This document shows positions 48,774-57,735 of a DNA stretch of 64,000 bases, piece after piece. A program made the position numbers and the translations under genes. The notes under the pieces were generated by a model that was not told the origin of the DNA, made no database searches, and saw only the letters and a list, made by a program, of their open reading frames with translations. Within the stretch, counting starts at the first letter, position 1. The number at the start of each line of letters is the position of its first letter. This DNA comes from Nakamurella flavida (GTDB taxonomy: Bacteria; Actinomycetota; Actinomycetes; Mycobacteriales; Nakamurellaceae), in contig NZ_JAUSQV010000001.1 in the NCBI RefSeq assembly GCF_030811475.1, forward strand, positions 682,001-746,000, read 5' to 3'.

Positions 48774-49091
48774 CTGGTGGGGTGCTCCGGACGGGGGTTT
48801 CGGGGAACCGGGGCCGGTGGTCTGCCGGCGACGGTCCGAGTCGATGCGTGTCGCCGCGGATCCGCTCCACCCGCGACCCGGGTGTTCCGGCGGGGCAGGG
48901 ATCCTGCGTCGCCACGAACTGCTCCGGCCCGAGGGCGGGTGCGGCCTGCTCCATACCGAGACAGCACAGACCCACAGCAGGCCAAGCGTACGCCATACGG
49001 CACGCTCCGGTCGCCCGGCCCGACCCCCCCGGTCGCCCACCCGTCCAGGGTCCCCGACGGGCTGGCCGGGTATCCGTCCGATAATGCCGTC
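48774..49091. other. Divergent intergenic region between rpsA and methyltransferase
   Basis: This 318-bp gap must hold the rpsA promoter and leader (leftward) and the methyltransferase promoter (rightward). A GGAG lies 12 nt before the rpsA start. I see no convincing promoter hexamers, riboswitch or small gene. Confidence 0.6.
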
Positions 49092-49967
49092 ATGACCGCT
49101 TCCGGGCCCAGTCACCCGCTGCCGACCGACCCGATCACCGTCGATCCCGGGGGGTCCGCCGGCGGGCTGGGCGAGACGCGCCCGCGCCGTGTCCCGGCCG
49201 ATCAGCCGGCGTCGCGGCGGGCCAACCGTCGCTGGTGGGACCACGACGCCGACGCCTACCACCTCGAGCACGGTGAGTTCCTGGGCGAAGCCGATCTCGT
49301 CTGGTGCCCGGAGAACCTGCGGGAGGAGGACGTGCACCTGCTCGGCGACGTGCGGGGCCGCCGCATCCTGGAGGTCGGCTGCGGGTCGGCGCCGTGCGCA
49401 CGATGGCTGGTGCGGCAGGGCGCCCGCGTGGTGGCCTTCGATCTGTCCGCGGGGATGCTGCGGCACGCCCGGGAGACGGGCGACCGCATCGCGGTGCAGG
49501 TCCCGCTCGTCCAGGCCGACGCCTGCGAACTCCCGTTCGCCGACCGGTCCTTCGACGCGGTGTTCTCCGCCTTCGGGGCGGTCCCCTTCGTCGCCGACTC
49601 CGCGCTGCTCATGCGGGAGGTGGCCCGGGTGCTGCGGCCCGGCGGGCGCTGGGTGTTCTCGGTGACCCATCCGATGCGCTGGATCTTCCTCGACGACCCC
49701 GGGCCCGCCGGGTTGACCGCCGTCCAGTCGTACTTCGACCGTTCGCCCTACGTGGAGGTGGATCAGGACGGCGTCCCGGCCTACGTCGAGCACCACCGGA
49801 CGCTGGGCGACCGGGTCCGCGAGATCACCGCGGCAGGACTACGTCTCGTCGACGTGGTCGAGCCGATGTGGCCGGAGGGGTTCGACGGCGTGTGGGGCCA
49901 GTGGTCGGCCGAACGCGGCGAGATCTTCCCCGGGACCGCGATCTTCGTGACCGAGCTGCCCGGCTGA
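49092..49967 (+). CDS. SAM-dependent methyltransferase (class I)
   Basis: This methyltransferase has 291 residues. An N-terminal tail of about 45 residues is rich in Pro and Gly. The Rossmann motif I is ILEVGCGSAPCARWL, motif II is VVAFDLSAGML and the post-II acid region is LVQADACELPFADRSFDAVFSAFGAVPFV. The C-terminal part (VFSVTHPMRWIFLDDPG) is typical of the small-molecule group next to polA/rpsA in actinobacteria. The substrate is unknown. The ATG follows directly after an out-of-frame ATG that stops after three codons. Confidence 0.88.
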   Translation: MTASGPSHPLPTDPITVDPGGSAGGLGETRPRRVPADQPASRRANRRWWDHDADAYHLEHGEFLGEADLVWCPENLREEDVHLLGDVRGRRILEVGCGSAPCARWLVRQGARVVAFDLSAGMLRHARETGDRIAVQVPLVQADACELPFADRSFDAVFSAFGAVPFVADSALLMREVARVLRPGGRWVFSVTHPMRWIFLDDPGPAGLTAVQSYFDRSPYVEVDQDGVPAYVEHHRTLGDRVREITAAGLRLVDVVEPMWPEGFDGVWGQWSAERGEIFPGTAIFVTELPG

Positions 49968-50125
49968 ACGCCGGACCCCGCGTCCGGGTGGCGAGGCTTC
50001 CCGGGTCGGCGGGCGAGCCCCTTCTGCCGTCGCCGTGCCCTGGGTACAGTCTCCGCATTCCCCAGGAAACGTGGCCCGCTGCACCCGCAGACCGGACGCG
50101 CGCGCCGCTCTTCCCGGAGGTCGCC

Positions 50126-50947
50126 ATGAGCGCACCCGCATCCCCCAGCCCCGCCACCCCCGCCCCCGCCGGTAGTTCGATCGTCGACAAGAGCGCGGCC
50201 GGTGTGGGCGCGCGGCAGTACCACATCGGTATCGCCCCCGGCGAGGTCGGCACGGTGGCCCTGCTGCCCGGCGACCCGTTCCGGGTGCCGTTCGTCGCGG
50301 AGTTCCTCACCGACGTGAAGGACATCGCGCACAACCGCGAGCACCGCACCATGACGGGGATGTACCGGGGCCGGCTGATCACCGCGACGTCCACCGGCAT
50401 GGGCTGCCCGTCAACGGCCATCGCCGTGGAGGAGCTCGCCCGGGTCGGGGTCACCTCGTTCATCCGTGTCGGCAGCACCGCCGCTCTGCAGCCCGGCATC
50501 CGGCCCGGTGATCTGCTGGTCAGCGAGGGGTCGCTCCGCAACGACGGCACCACCGCCGCCTACGTGCACCCGGGTTACCCGGCGGTGCCGGACCCCACGA
50601 TCACGCTGGAGCTCGCGGCCCGTTCGCGGGCCCTGCTCGCCGCGGAGCCAGGTGCCGACTGGGCGGTGCACAGCGGCCTCAACGCCTCCGACGACGCCTT
50701 CTACGCGGAGACCCCGGAGTGGATCGGGCAGCTCAACGCCATGGGCATCCTCAACGTGGAGATGGAGAGCTCGGCGATGTACGTCGTCGCCCGCCTGCGG
50801 GGGCTCCGGGCCGGGATGATCTGCGCCTGTTCCAGCAACCTCGTCGACGGGGCCAGCCTGTACGACGAAGCCAACTCCCGCCTCAAGGACGGCTGGATGC
50901 GCAGCATCGAGGCCGCCCTGGAGACCGCCGTCGCCCTCGAGCTGTAG
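50126..50947 (+). CDS. udp: Uridine phosphorylase-like nucleoside phosphorylase
   Basis: This protein of 273 residues is of the PNP/UDP family. LLPGDPFRVPF binds phosphate, STGMGCPSTAIAVEEL and VGSTAALQPGIRPGD are core motifs, and VEMESSAMYVVA binds ribose. It would cleave a nucleoside with phosphate to base and ribose 1-phosphate. Uridine phosphorylase is the best fit, and a purine or 5'-deoxy substrate cannot be excluded. A leader of about 30 residues is rich in Ala, Pro and Ser. CGGAGG lies six bases before the ATG. The adenosine deaminase starts 9 bp downstream, so the two form a nucleoside-salvage operon. Confidence 0.85.
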   Translation: MSAPASPSPATPAPAGSSIVDKSAAGVGARQYHIGIAPGEVGTVALLPGDPFRVPFVAEFLTDVKDIAHNREHRTMTGMYRGRLITATSTGMGCPSTAIAVEELARVGVTSFIRVGSTAALQPGIRPGDLLVSEGSLRNDGTTAAYVHPGYPAVPDPTITLELAARSRALLAAEPGADWAVHSGLNASDDAFYAETPEWIGQLNAMGILNVEMESSAMYVVARLRGLRAGMICACSSNLVDGASLYDEANSRLKDGWMRSIEAALETAVALEL

Positions 50948-50956
50948 GGCGGGCCG

Positions 50957-51925
50957 GTGCTGATCGATCTGCACACCCATCTGGAGGGACGGGTCCGACC
51001 GGCCACGGCCGTGGCGCTCGCCGCAGATCTCGGCCTGCCGGACCGGGACTGGGCCGCTGCCCTCACGCTCCCCCGGCCGGGGACGCTGACCACGTTCCTG
51101 GACCGGGTCGGCGCCAGCTACCCGTTCTTCTCCTCCCCCGATGCCATCACCCGGATCGCCCGGGAGGCCGTGGAGGACGCGGCCGCGGACGGGGTGGACC
51201 ACCTGGAGGTGCGCTTCGGGCCGGGTACCCACGTGCGGGCGTTCGGCCTGGACATGGACGACGTGATCGCCGCGGTGTGCCGGGGCTTCGCCGACGGGAC
51301 CGCGGCGACCGGTCTGCCCGCGGGGGTGGTGATCGCGGCCCTGCGCTCGCACCCGGACGACCTGAACGCCGAGGTGGTCGCGGCGGCCACGCGGTTCGCC
51401 GGGCGCGGTGTGGTCGGTTTCGACCTCGCCGGGGACGAACTGCGCTTCCCGGATCTCGAGCGGTACGTGTCGCTGTTCCGCGCGGCGGGCGCCGCCGGCC
51501 TCGGCCTGACCTGCCACGCCGCCGAGGCCGCCCCCGGGGTCATGGCCCGGCGGGCGGTGGAACTGCTCGGGGTCACCCGCATCGGGCACGGCACCCACAT
51601 CGTCGACGACCCGGACGTGCTGGCCTGGTGCGCCGACCACGGGGTCGTCGTCGAGATGTGCCCGACGTCGAACTGGTTCACCGGTGCGCTCGCCGCCGTC
51701 GCCGACCATCCGGCCCCGCGGTTCCGGGACGCCGGCGTCCCGGTCGTCCTCGGCGACGACAACCCCGTGCAGACCGGTTCGTCGATGGCGGCCGAACGCC
51801 GGGTGCTGCACGAGGAGCTCGGCTTCTCCCCCGCCGATCTCGCCGAGCTGGACCGGGTCAGCGTGGCCGCGGCCTTCCTCGAGCCGGGGCAGCGCTCGGC
51901 CCTGGCCGCGCGCCTCCCCCGCTGA
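50957..51925 (+). CDS. add: Adenosine deaminase
   Basis: This metal-dependent deaminase has 322 residues and starts at GTG. LIDLHTHLEG holds the two first metal His residues. CHAAEA holds the third His and the catalytic Glu. IGHGTHIV holds the catalytic His. VVLGDDNPVQTG carries the metal Asp pair, where most adenosine deaminases have STDDP. It would convert adenosine to inosine or act on a related adenine compound. It is downstream of the nucleoside phosphorylase and ends at a bidirectional terminator. Confidence 0.9.
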   Translation: MLIDLHTHLEGRVRPATAVALAADLGLPDRDWAAALTLPRPGTLTTFLDRVGASYPFFSSPDAITRIAREAVEDAAADGVDHLEVRFGPGTHVRAFGLDMDDVIAAVCRGFADGTAATGLPAGVVIAALRSHPDDLNAEVVAAATRFAGRGVVGFDLAGDELRFPDLERYVSLFRAAGAAGLGLTCHAAEAAPGVMARRAVELLGVTRIGHGTHIVDDPDVLAWCADHGVVVEMCPTSNWFTGALAAVADHPAPRFRDAGVPVVLGDDNPVQTGSSMAAERRVLHEELGFSPADLAELDRVSVAAAFLEPGQRSALAARLPR

Positions 51926-51929
51926 CCAG

Positions 51930-51959
51930 CCGCCCCCGGACCCGCCGGCCCGGGGGCGG
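51930..51959. terminator. Bidirectional terminator between add and polA
   Basis: The stem CCGCCCCCGG / CCGGGGGCGG (10 bp) with a 10-nt loop lies in the 39-bp gap between convergent genes. Confidence 0.75.
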
Positions 51960-51964
51960 GCCGG

Positions 51965-54769
51965 TCAGTGCGCGGCTTCGTCCCAGTTCGTGCCGAACCC
52001 CACGGAGACGTCGAGGGACACGTCCAGCGCGTACGCACCGGCCATCTCCTCGCGGACCAGGGTGGTCATCGCGTCCCGCTCGCCGGGCGCGACCTCGCAG
52101 ACCAGTTCGTCGTGCACCTGGAGCAGCAGGCGGGACTGCAGCCCCTCGGCCTCGATGCGCCGCTGCACGTCGAGCATGGCCACCTTGATGATGTCGGCGG
52201 CGCTGCCCTGGATCGGCGCGTTCAGGGCGACCCGTTCGGCCATGTCCCGGCGCTGGCGGTTGTCGCTGGTCAGATCGGGAACGTACCGACGGCGGCCGAA
52301 GACCGTCTCGGTATACCCGTCGATCCGCGCCTGGTCGACGGTGTCCCGGAGGAAGTCGCGCACCCCGCCGAAACGCGAGAAGTACGCCTCCATCTGGTCT
52401 TTCGCCTCGTCCACGCTGATCTTCAGCTGCCCGGACAGGCCGTATGCGGAGAGCCCGTACGCCAGGCCGTAGGACATCGCCTTGATCCGGCGCCGCCGCT
52501 CGGGGGTGACCTCCTCGGCCGGGATGCCGAACGCGCGCATGGCCACGAAGGTGTGCAGGTCCTCCCCGGAACGGAAGGCGGTGATCAGCCCCTCGTCCTG
52601 CGAGAGGTGCGCCATGATGCGCATCTCGATCTGGGAGTAGTCGGCCGTCAGCAGTGTCCAGTCGGCCGCCGGGGCGATGAACGCCCGCCGGATCTGCCGG
52701 CCCTCCTGGGTGCGCACCGGGATGTTCTGCAGGTTCGGGTCCGTGGAGGACAGCCGGCCCGTCGCCGCGACCGTCTGCTGGTAGGTGGTGTGGATCCGAC
52801 AGTCATCACCGACCGACTTGAGCAGGCCGTCCACGGTGCTCTTGAGCCGGGTGACGTCCCGGTGCCGCAACAGGTGGGTGAGGAACGCGTGCCCGGTCTG
52901 CTCGTGCAAGGCGACCAGCGCGTCGGCGTCGGTGGTGTAACCCGTCTTGGTGCGCTTGGTCTTCGGCATGTCCAACTCGTCGAACAGCACGACCTGCAAC
53001 TGCTTGGGCGAGCCGAGATTCACCTCCCGCCCGATCTCCGCGTAGGCAGCCTGGGCCGCCGCGGTGATCTCGGTGGCGAAGGTGGACTGGAGCTCCTCCA
53101 GATAGGGCACGTCGACGGCGATCCCGGCCCGCTCCATGACGCCCAGCACCGTCATCACCGGCAGCTCCATGTCGGCCAGCAGGCCCAGCTGACCGGTGGA
53201 CTCCAGCTGCTCCTCCAGCTTGGCGGCCAGATCGATGACCGCCCGCGCCTGCACCATGTCCTTGGTGTCGACGGCGTCGCTGCCCTCGTCGGTGCCGAAG
53301 GACAGCTCCAGCTGGGCCTCGCCGGTGCCGTCGGTGACGTCCAGCGTCCGGTGCAGGTACCGCTGGACCAGATCGCCCAGGTCGAAGGTCCGCTGACCGG
53401 GCAGCGCGAGATATGCGGCCAGCGCGGTGTCGTCGACGATCCCGTCCGTCGTGAAGCCACGGGCGGTCAGGGCGTTGAGCGCGGCCTTGAGGTCGTGACC
53501 CACCTTGCGCGGGCGCGGATCGGCCAGCCACGCGGCCAACGCGGCTTCGTCGTCCGGGTCCAGCGTGGTCAGGTCGATGACGCCGGCGGCCCCGTCCGCG
53601 GCGGCCAGGGCGATGGTGGAGACGTCACCGCCGCCCGGGACGTACACCCCGCGCAGGGTGAGCCCGACCCGCTCCTGGCCGTGCTCGTCGAGGAAGGCCC
53701 GCACGCCGCCCGGAGGCAGCCGGGCGCCCTCGACCGTGAAGCCCTCGGTGCTGGTCTCGTCGGCCTGCTCGAAGGTCTCCAGCAGCCGCTCGCGCAGCAC
53801 CCGGAACTGCAGGTCGTCGAAGATCTTGTGCACGGCCTCGCGGTCGTACTGCACGGCCCGGAAGTCCGACAGCGGATCGGCCTCCAGCGGGACCTCGCGG
53901 ACGAGCTCGGTGAGCCGGCGGTTCTGGATCACGCTGGACAGCGCCTCGCGCAGGGCGTCGCCGGCCTTGCCGCGGACCTCGTCGACCCGGTCGACCAGGG
54001 CGGTCAGGCTGCCGAACTCGCGGATCCACTTGCTCGCCGTCTTCTCCCCGACACCGGGGATGCCGGGCAGGTTGTCGGACGGATCGCCGCGCAACGCGGC
54101 GAAGTCGGGGTACTGCGCGGGGGTGAGCCCGTACCGGCGGTCGACCTCCTCCGGGGTGATCCGGCCCATCTCGGACACGCCCCGGGTCGGGTACAGGATG
54201 GTCACGTGGTCGGTGACCAGCTGGAACGAGTCGCGGTCGCCGGAGCAGATCTTCACCGCGAGACCCTCCGCGGTGGCCCGGGTGGTCAGCGTGGCGATGA
54301 CGTCGTCGGCCTCGTAGTTCTCGGCGGAGACGTGCGGGATCCGCAGCGCGGTGAGCACCTCCTTGATCAACTCGACCTGGCCCTTGAAGTCGGCCGGGGA
54401 GCTGGTCCGGTTGGCTTTGTAGGCCGCGAACTCCTCGCTGCGCCAGGTCTGCCGGGACAGGTCGAAGGCCACCGCGACGTGCGTGGGCTTCTCGTCGCGC
54501 AGCAGGTTGATCAGCATCGAGGTGAAGCCGTAGACGGCGTTGGTCGGCTGGCCGGTGGTGGTGGAGAACTTCTCCACCGGCAGCGCGAAGAAGGCCCGGT
54601 AGGCCAGCGAGTGGCCGTCCAGCAGGAGGAGCATGCCGGCCTCGCCGGGCTGCACCGGTGGGGTGTCCGCCGGGCCCACGTCACCGTCGAACGAAGCGCC
54701 GAACTCGTCCACCTCGATCTCCCCCGCCGCGGTGCCGGTACCCGTGCCACCGGGCTCGCCGCTAGACAT
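51965..54769 (-). CDS. polA: DNA polymerase I
   Basis: This repair and Okazaki-fragment polymerase has 934 residues. An N-terminal 5'-nuclease domain begins near residue 46 (LLLLDGHSLAYRAFF, with GIPGVGEKTASKW later). The middle exonuclease-like domain shows no DTET-type exo I motif and has KVGHDLKAALN where NLKYD is usual, so proofreading is probably lost. In the C-terminal polymerase, DYSQIEMR is motif A and VHDE (885-888) motif C. The first 45 residues are an acidic, Gly/Pro-rich extension; the ATG at 54635 is an alternative start that would remove it. Confidence 0.97.
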   Translation of the reverse strand: MSSGEPGGTGTGTAAGEIEVDEFGASFDGDVGPADTPPVQPGEAGMLLLLDGHSLAYRAFFALPVEKFSTTTGQPTNAVYGFTSMLINLLRDEKPTHVAVAFDLSRQTWRSEEFAAYKANRTSSPADFKGQVELIKEVLTALRIPHVSAENYEADDVIATLTTRATAEGLAVKICSGDRDSFQLVTDHVTILYPTRGVSEMGRITPEEVDRRYGLTPAQYPDFAALRGDPSDNLPGIPGVGEKTASKWIREFGSLTALVDRVDEVRGKAGDALREALSSVIQNRRLTELVREVPLEADPLSDFRAVQYDREAVHKIFDDLQFRVLRERLLETFEQADETSTEGFTVEGARLPPGGVRAFLDEHGQERVGLTLRGVYVPGGGDVSTIALAAADGAAGVIDLTTLDPDDEAALAAWLADPRPRKVGHDLKAALNALTARGFTTDGIVDDTALAAYLALPGQRTFDLGDLVQRYLHRTLDVTDGTGEAQLELSFGTDEGSDAVDTKDMVQARAVIDLAAKLEEQLESTGQLGLLADMELPVMTVLGVMERAGIAVDVPYLEELQSTFATEITAAAQAAYAEIGREVNLGSPKQLQVVLFDELDMPKTKRTKTGYTTDADALVALHEQTGHAFLTHLLRHRDVTRLKSTVDGLLKSVGDDCRIHTTYQQTVAATGRLSSTDPNLQNIPVRTQEGRQIRRAFIAPAADWTLLTADYSQIEMRIMAHLSQDEGLITAFRSGEDLHTFVAMRAFGIPAEEVTPERRRRIKAMSYGLAYGLSAYGLSGQLKISVDEAKDQMEAYFSRFGGVRDFLRDTVDQARIDGYTETVFGRRRYVPDLTSDNRQRRDMAERVALNAPIQGSAADIIKVAMLDVQRRIEAEGLQSRLLLQVHDELVCEVAPGERDAMTTLVREEMAGAYALDVSLDVSVGFGTNWDEAAH

Positions 54770-54878
54770 CGAGGGGCCCTGCGGACCGGGTCTGAGTCGT
54801 CGCCATCACGGGCCCGAGTCTAGGGTCAGGCACCGACAGCGGGTCCCGTTCCACCGGGCCGCGGGAGGGCAGGCCGCC

Positions 54879-55346
54879 ATGACCGGAGCATCCACCGACC
54901 CCGAGATCCTGGCCCTGCTGCGCTCGCTGGCCAACCCCTGGGACGACCCCGACCTGGTCGGCACCGTCAACGCCGGGGTCGGCGAACTGGCCGCCGCCCT
55001 GGGCATCCGGTTCGTCGAGGTGGGCCGCGACCGCGTGCGGGCCACCATGCCCGTCGTCGGCAACCGCCAGCCGTTCGGCCTGCTGCACGGTGGCGCCAGC
55101 GCCGCACTGGCGGAGACGGTCGGCTCCATCCACGCCGTGCTGATCGCCCCGCCCGGGCAGGTGGGGCTGGGCACCGAACTGTCCTGCACCCACCACCGCG
55201 CGGTCACCGAGGGGACGGTGGAGGCGGTGTGCACCCCGCTGCACATCGGACGCACCATGGTCACCCTGGAGATCGCGATCCGCGACGAGGCCGACCGCCG
55301 GGTCTGCACCGCCCGGCTGTCCTGCCTGCTGCGCGCGCCGCGCTGA
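54879..55346 (+). CDS. PaaI-type hotdog-fold thioesterase
   Basis: This protein of 155 residues has the hotdog fold. RQPFGLLHGGASAALAETVGS is the family signature (HGG with the following acid), and LGTELSCTHHRAV and GRTMVTLEIAIRDEADRRVCTARLSC complete the sheet. It would hydrolyse an acyl- or aryl-CoA thioester such as hydroxyphenylacetyl-CoA or a menaquinone-pathway intermediate. A PaaI-like thioesterase divergent from polA is a frequent arrangement in actinobacteria. The substrate is not determined. Confidence 0.87.
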   Translation: MTGASTDPEILALLRSLANPWDDPDLVGTVNAGVGELAAALGIRFVEVGRDRVRATMPVVGNRQPFGLLHGGASAALAETVGSIHAVLIAPPGQVGLGTELSCTHHRAVTEGTVEAVCTPLHIGRTMVTLEIAIRDEADRRVCTARLSCLLRAPR

Positions 55347-55365
55347 CCCGGTCGGACGGCGCGGC

Positions 55366-56289
55366 TCAGGTGGTGCCGTCGAACGGCATACCGAGCAGCA
55401 CCTGCGCCCACCGGGCCGGGCCCGCGTCCTGCACGCAGAACCACAGGCTGCCGTCGCCGGAGTCGTCGCGGGCCGCGAACAGCTCGCCGACCCGGCCGCG
55501 GGCGGGCAGGCCCGGGCCGCGGTCCCGGACGGCGATGGCCTCCGGGGTGTAGGACGACGCGCTGTTCACCGCGCCGATCGAGCCGGGATACAGCCACACC
55601 TGGGCGGACTCCTTCGACAGGAACATGCCTCCGACGTCCTCGGCGGACTCCCCCAGCACCCCGAGTCCGGTCTCGCTGCGCCCCCGCACACCGACACCGC
55701 GCTCGCTGGTCCCGTTCACGCCGTTGCCGAGGGTGGAATGCCCGTCGACCCCGTGGCCGTCCGTGCTCGCCCCCGCCACGCCGGCCGTGCCCTCGGAGTA
55801 CCCGCGCACCCCGACGTCCGACCCCACCCCGGCCACCCCGCTGAGCGCCTGGCTCTCCCAGAACTCCTGACGGGGCTGCCCGTCCGAGTAGCCGAGGACA
55901 CCGGAGGTGCCGGTCCCGAACACCCCGGGCGACGCCCCGCCCACACCGAGCACGCCGGCGTGCACGCCCTGTTCGGTGGCGGTGTCCCGGGCGGCCCCCT
56001 CCTGGTAGCCCACCAGACCGTTGGCGCCCCGGCCGACCACACCGTTCCCGGGCGGGATGGTGCCGATCGCGCCGCCCGTCGGCAGGGCGACGGTGCCCGT
56101 GGCGTGGATGGCGTCGACCCCGGACGGGTTCTTGGTGAGCACCTTGTCGTCCTGGGTGGAGACGCTGAGGACGAAGTCGGTCTGGTACCCGTCGGGGTCC
56201 CCGCCGACGGCGACGAGGAGGCTGCGCTCCTCGCTGGAGTTGGTCCGGCCGACGGAGAAGTCGTCGCCGGCCTCGGTGGCACCTGCCAT
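55366..56289 (-). CDS. Protein with decapeptide glycine-rich repeats, probable beta-solenoid
   Basis: This protein of 307 residues belongs to no family I recognise. Residues 161-220 are six exact-length decapeptide repeats of the form V-x-G-x-S-x4-G. Less regular GV-x-G units extend back to about residue 83. An N-terminal part (about 20-75) and a C-terminal part (about 220-307, with VWLYPGSIGA and GSLWFCVQDAGPARWAQVLLG) flank them. Such repeats usually form a beta-solenoid or a trimeric fibre like phage tail proteins. There is no signal peptide. A GGAG site eight bases before the ATG sets the start. It follows the alpha/beta-hydrolase gene on the same strand by 48 bp. Confidence 0.8.
   Translation of the reverse strand: MAGATEAGDDFSVGRTNSSEERSLLVAVGGDPDGYQTDFVLSVSTQDDKVLTKNPSGVDAIHATGTVALPTGGAIGTIPPGNGVVGRGANGLVGYQEGAARDTATEQGVHAGVLGVGGASPGVFGTGTSGVLGYSDGQPRQEFWESQALSGVAGVGSDVGVRGYSEGTAGVAGASTDGHGVDGHSTLGNGVNGTSERGVGVRGRSETGLGVLGESAEDVGGMFLSKESAQVWLYPGSIGAVNSASSYTPEAIAVRDRGPGLPARGRVGELFAARDDSGDGSLWFCVQDAGPARWAQVLLGMPFDGTT
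55630..55809 (-). repeat. Six tandem 30-bp units encoding decapeptides
   Basis: These are the coding units for residues 161-220 of the protein above, each 30 bp without insertions. The fixed residues are V at 1, G at 3, S at 5 and G at 10. The DNA is diverged between units, so the pattern is kept by protein selection and is not a recent slippage array. Confidence 0.8.
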
Positions 56290-56337
56290 GGAGCACACTC
56301 CTGCCTGGTGTGCGGCCCCGGGGCGGGCGCCGCGTCG

Positions 56338-57171
56338 TCAGGACGGAGCCGGCCTACCCTGCGCTGATACGTCCCGGGCGGTGAGGAAATCGACCACCAG
56401 GTCGAGACCGGCGCCGCCGTCCAGCACGACACCGTGCCGCGCCTCGGGCAGCACGACGAGATGCGCCTGCGGCAGTCGGTCGGCGAGCACCTGGGCGTGC
56501 CCGGGGGCGGTCAGCAGGTCGTCCGCCCCGTGCAGTACCAGCGTCCGGGCCCGGACGGCGGCCAGGTCGGTCAGGGTGTCGTGGGCGCGGCTCGCCCGGA
56601 AGTGCCGACCCCGGTCGACGGCGGTGCCGCCCACCGAGAAGAGCCGCGCGAACGCCTCGGGTTCCCACTCGTCGGGGAAGAACAACCGGGCCAGTGCCGC
56701 GAAGTCTCCCGATCGCAGGGCCGCGTCGGCCGCGGGGTCACGCTGCGGGCCGTGCCGGTCGCCGGCCGTCGTGGCCACCAGGACGAGCCGGTCGATCCGC
56801 TCGGGATGGTCGACGGCCAGCCACTGGGCGATCCGGCCACCCATGGAATGGCCGACCACGTGGGCCCGGTCCACGCCGGCCGCGTCGAGCACGGCGCGGG
56901 CGTCGTCGGCCAGATCGCGGGTGCTGAACCGGGGCGCCGCACCGGAGCCACTCGCCCCGGTGCCGCGGTGGTCGAAGACCACCAACCGGTGGTCTTCGAC
57001 CAGCCGCGGTGCGGCCAGGTCCCAGGAATGATGGTCCACGGCCTGACCGGCGATGAGCAGGACCGGGGAGCCGGAGCCCGCGGTCCAGAACGCCAGGGGC
57101 GTGCCGTCGCCGGCCGTGGCCGTGCCGGGCACCCAGGGGACACCGGCGGTGGCCGGCGGATTCGCCGCCAT
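56338..57171 (-). CDS. Alpha/beta-fold hydrolase
   Basis: This hydrolase has 277 residues. The oxyanion region is LLIAGQAVDHHSW, where HG is usual. FDHRGTGAS and the nucleophile elbow VGHSMGGRIAQW follow, then Asp in LHGADDLLTAP and His in PEARHGVVL. This is the family of the TAP-like and 3-oxoadipate enol-lactonase hydrolases. The start codon overlaps the stop of the membrane protein gene (TGATG), so it is part of the tail of the liv operon. The substrate is unknown. Confidence 0.87.
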   Translation of the reverse strand: MAANPPATAGVPWVPGTATAGDGTPLAFWTAGSGSPVLLIAGQAVDHHSWDLAAPRLVEDHRLVVFDHRGTGASGSGAAPRFSTRDLADDARAVLDAAGVDRAHVVGHSMGGRIAQWLAVDHPERIDRLVLVATTAGDRHGPQRDPAADAALRSGDFAALARLFFPDEWEPEAFARLFSVGGTAVDRGRHFRASRAHDTLTDLAAVRARTLVLHGADDLLTAPGHAQVLADRLPQAHLVVLPEARHGVVLDGGAGLDLVVDFLTARDVSAQGRPAPS

Positions 57172-57734
57172 CAGTGCGCGAAGGTGACCTTGAGGGCCAC
57201 CACCACTGCGCTGACCAGGGCGAGCGCCACGCCGGACCAGAACGAGCCGCGGGAGGCCGGCTGGCCGCTGACGCGTTCGACCTGGAAGCCCATCAGGGCG
57301 AGCCGGACCACGATCAGGCCGCCGGCCAGGGCGTGCGACCACGCGGTGGGCAGCCACTGCAGGTACCCGGCCAGCAGCAGCAGCGTCGGGAGGGTGCCGG
57401 AACTGAGGATGGGCGTGGCGTCGACCATCTCCTCACGCAGGTGGGACCGCCAGTCGGCGTGATCCCGGCCGAGACGCCCGCCGATGGAGTGGGCCACGAT
57501 GTGCGCCAGATAGGTGGTGAGAGTGGTCGCCAGCACGAGGACGATCCCGGAGCCGTCGTCGATGCGTTCGCCGCCGATGCCGGCGATCGCCGCCAGCACC
57601 AGGATGTTGCCGTAGGCGTACGAGGAGATCCGCCCCCGGGCGCGTTCCTCCGGAAGCGGGACCGCCCGGTGCAGCCACCGCCGCCAGCCGCGGACCCCCG
57701 GGAGGGTGCGCGGGCCGGCCGGGCCGGCGGCCAT
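57171..57734 (-). CDS. Small integral membrane protein at the end of the liv operon
   Basis: This protein of 187 residues has about four or five hydrophobic segments (ILVLAAIAGIGG, GIVLVLATTLTTYLAHIVAHSI, TPILSSGTLPTLLLLAGYL, ALAGGLIVVRLALMGF and SGVALALVSAVVVAL). His residues in TYLAHIVAHS and acids in REEMVDATP lie near membrane borders. I do not recognise the family. Its ATG is one base after the livF stop and its own stop overlaps the hydrolase start, so it is co-translated with the amino-acid transporter. A role linked to transport is only suggested by position. Confidence 0.75.
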   Translation of the reverse strand: MAAGPAGPRTLPGVRGWRRWLHRAVPLPEERARGRISSYAYGNILVLAAIAGIGGERIDDGSGIVLVLATTLTTYLAHIVAHSIGGRLGRDHADWRSHLREEMVDATPILSSGTLPTLLLLAGYLQWLPTAWSHALAGGLIVVRLALMGFQVERVSGQPASRGSFWSGVALALVSAVVVALKVTFAH

Positions 57735-57735
57735 G

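Noticed and set aside
51968-54823. A 951-codon open frame on the plus strand across polA
   Set aside because: Same effect: an antisense shadow of a clearly real gene, with no motif or ribosome-binding site.
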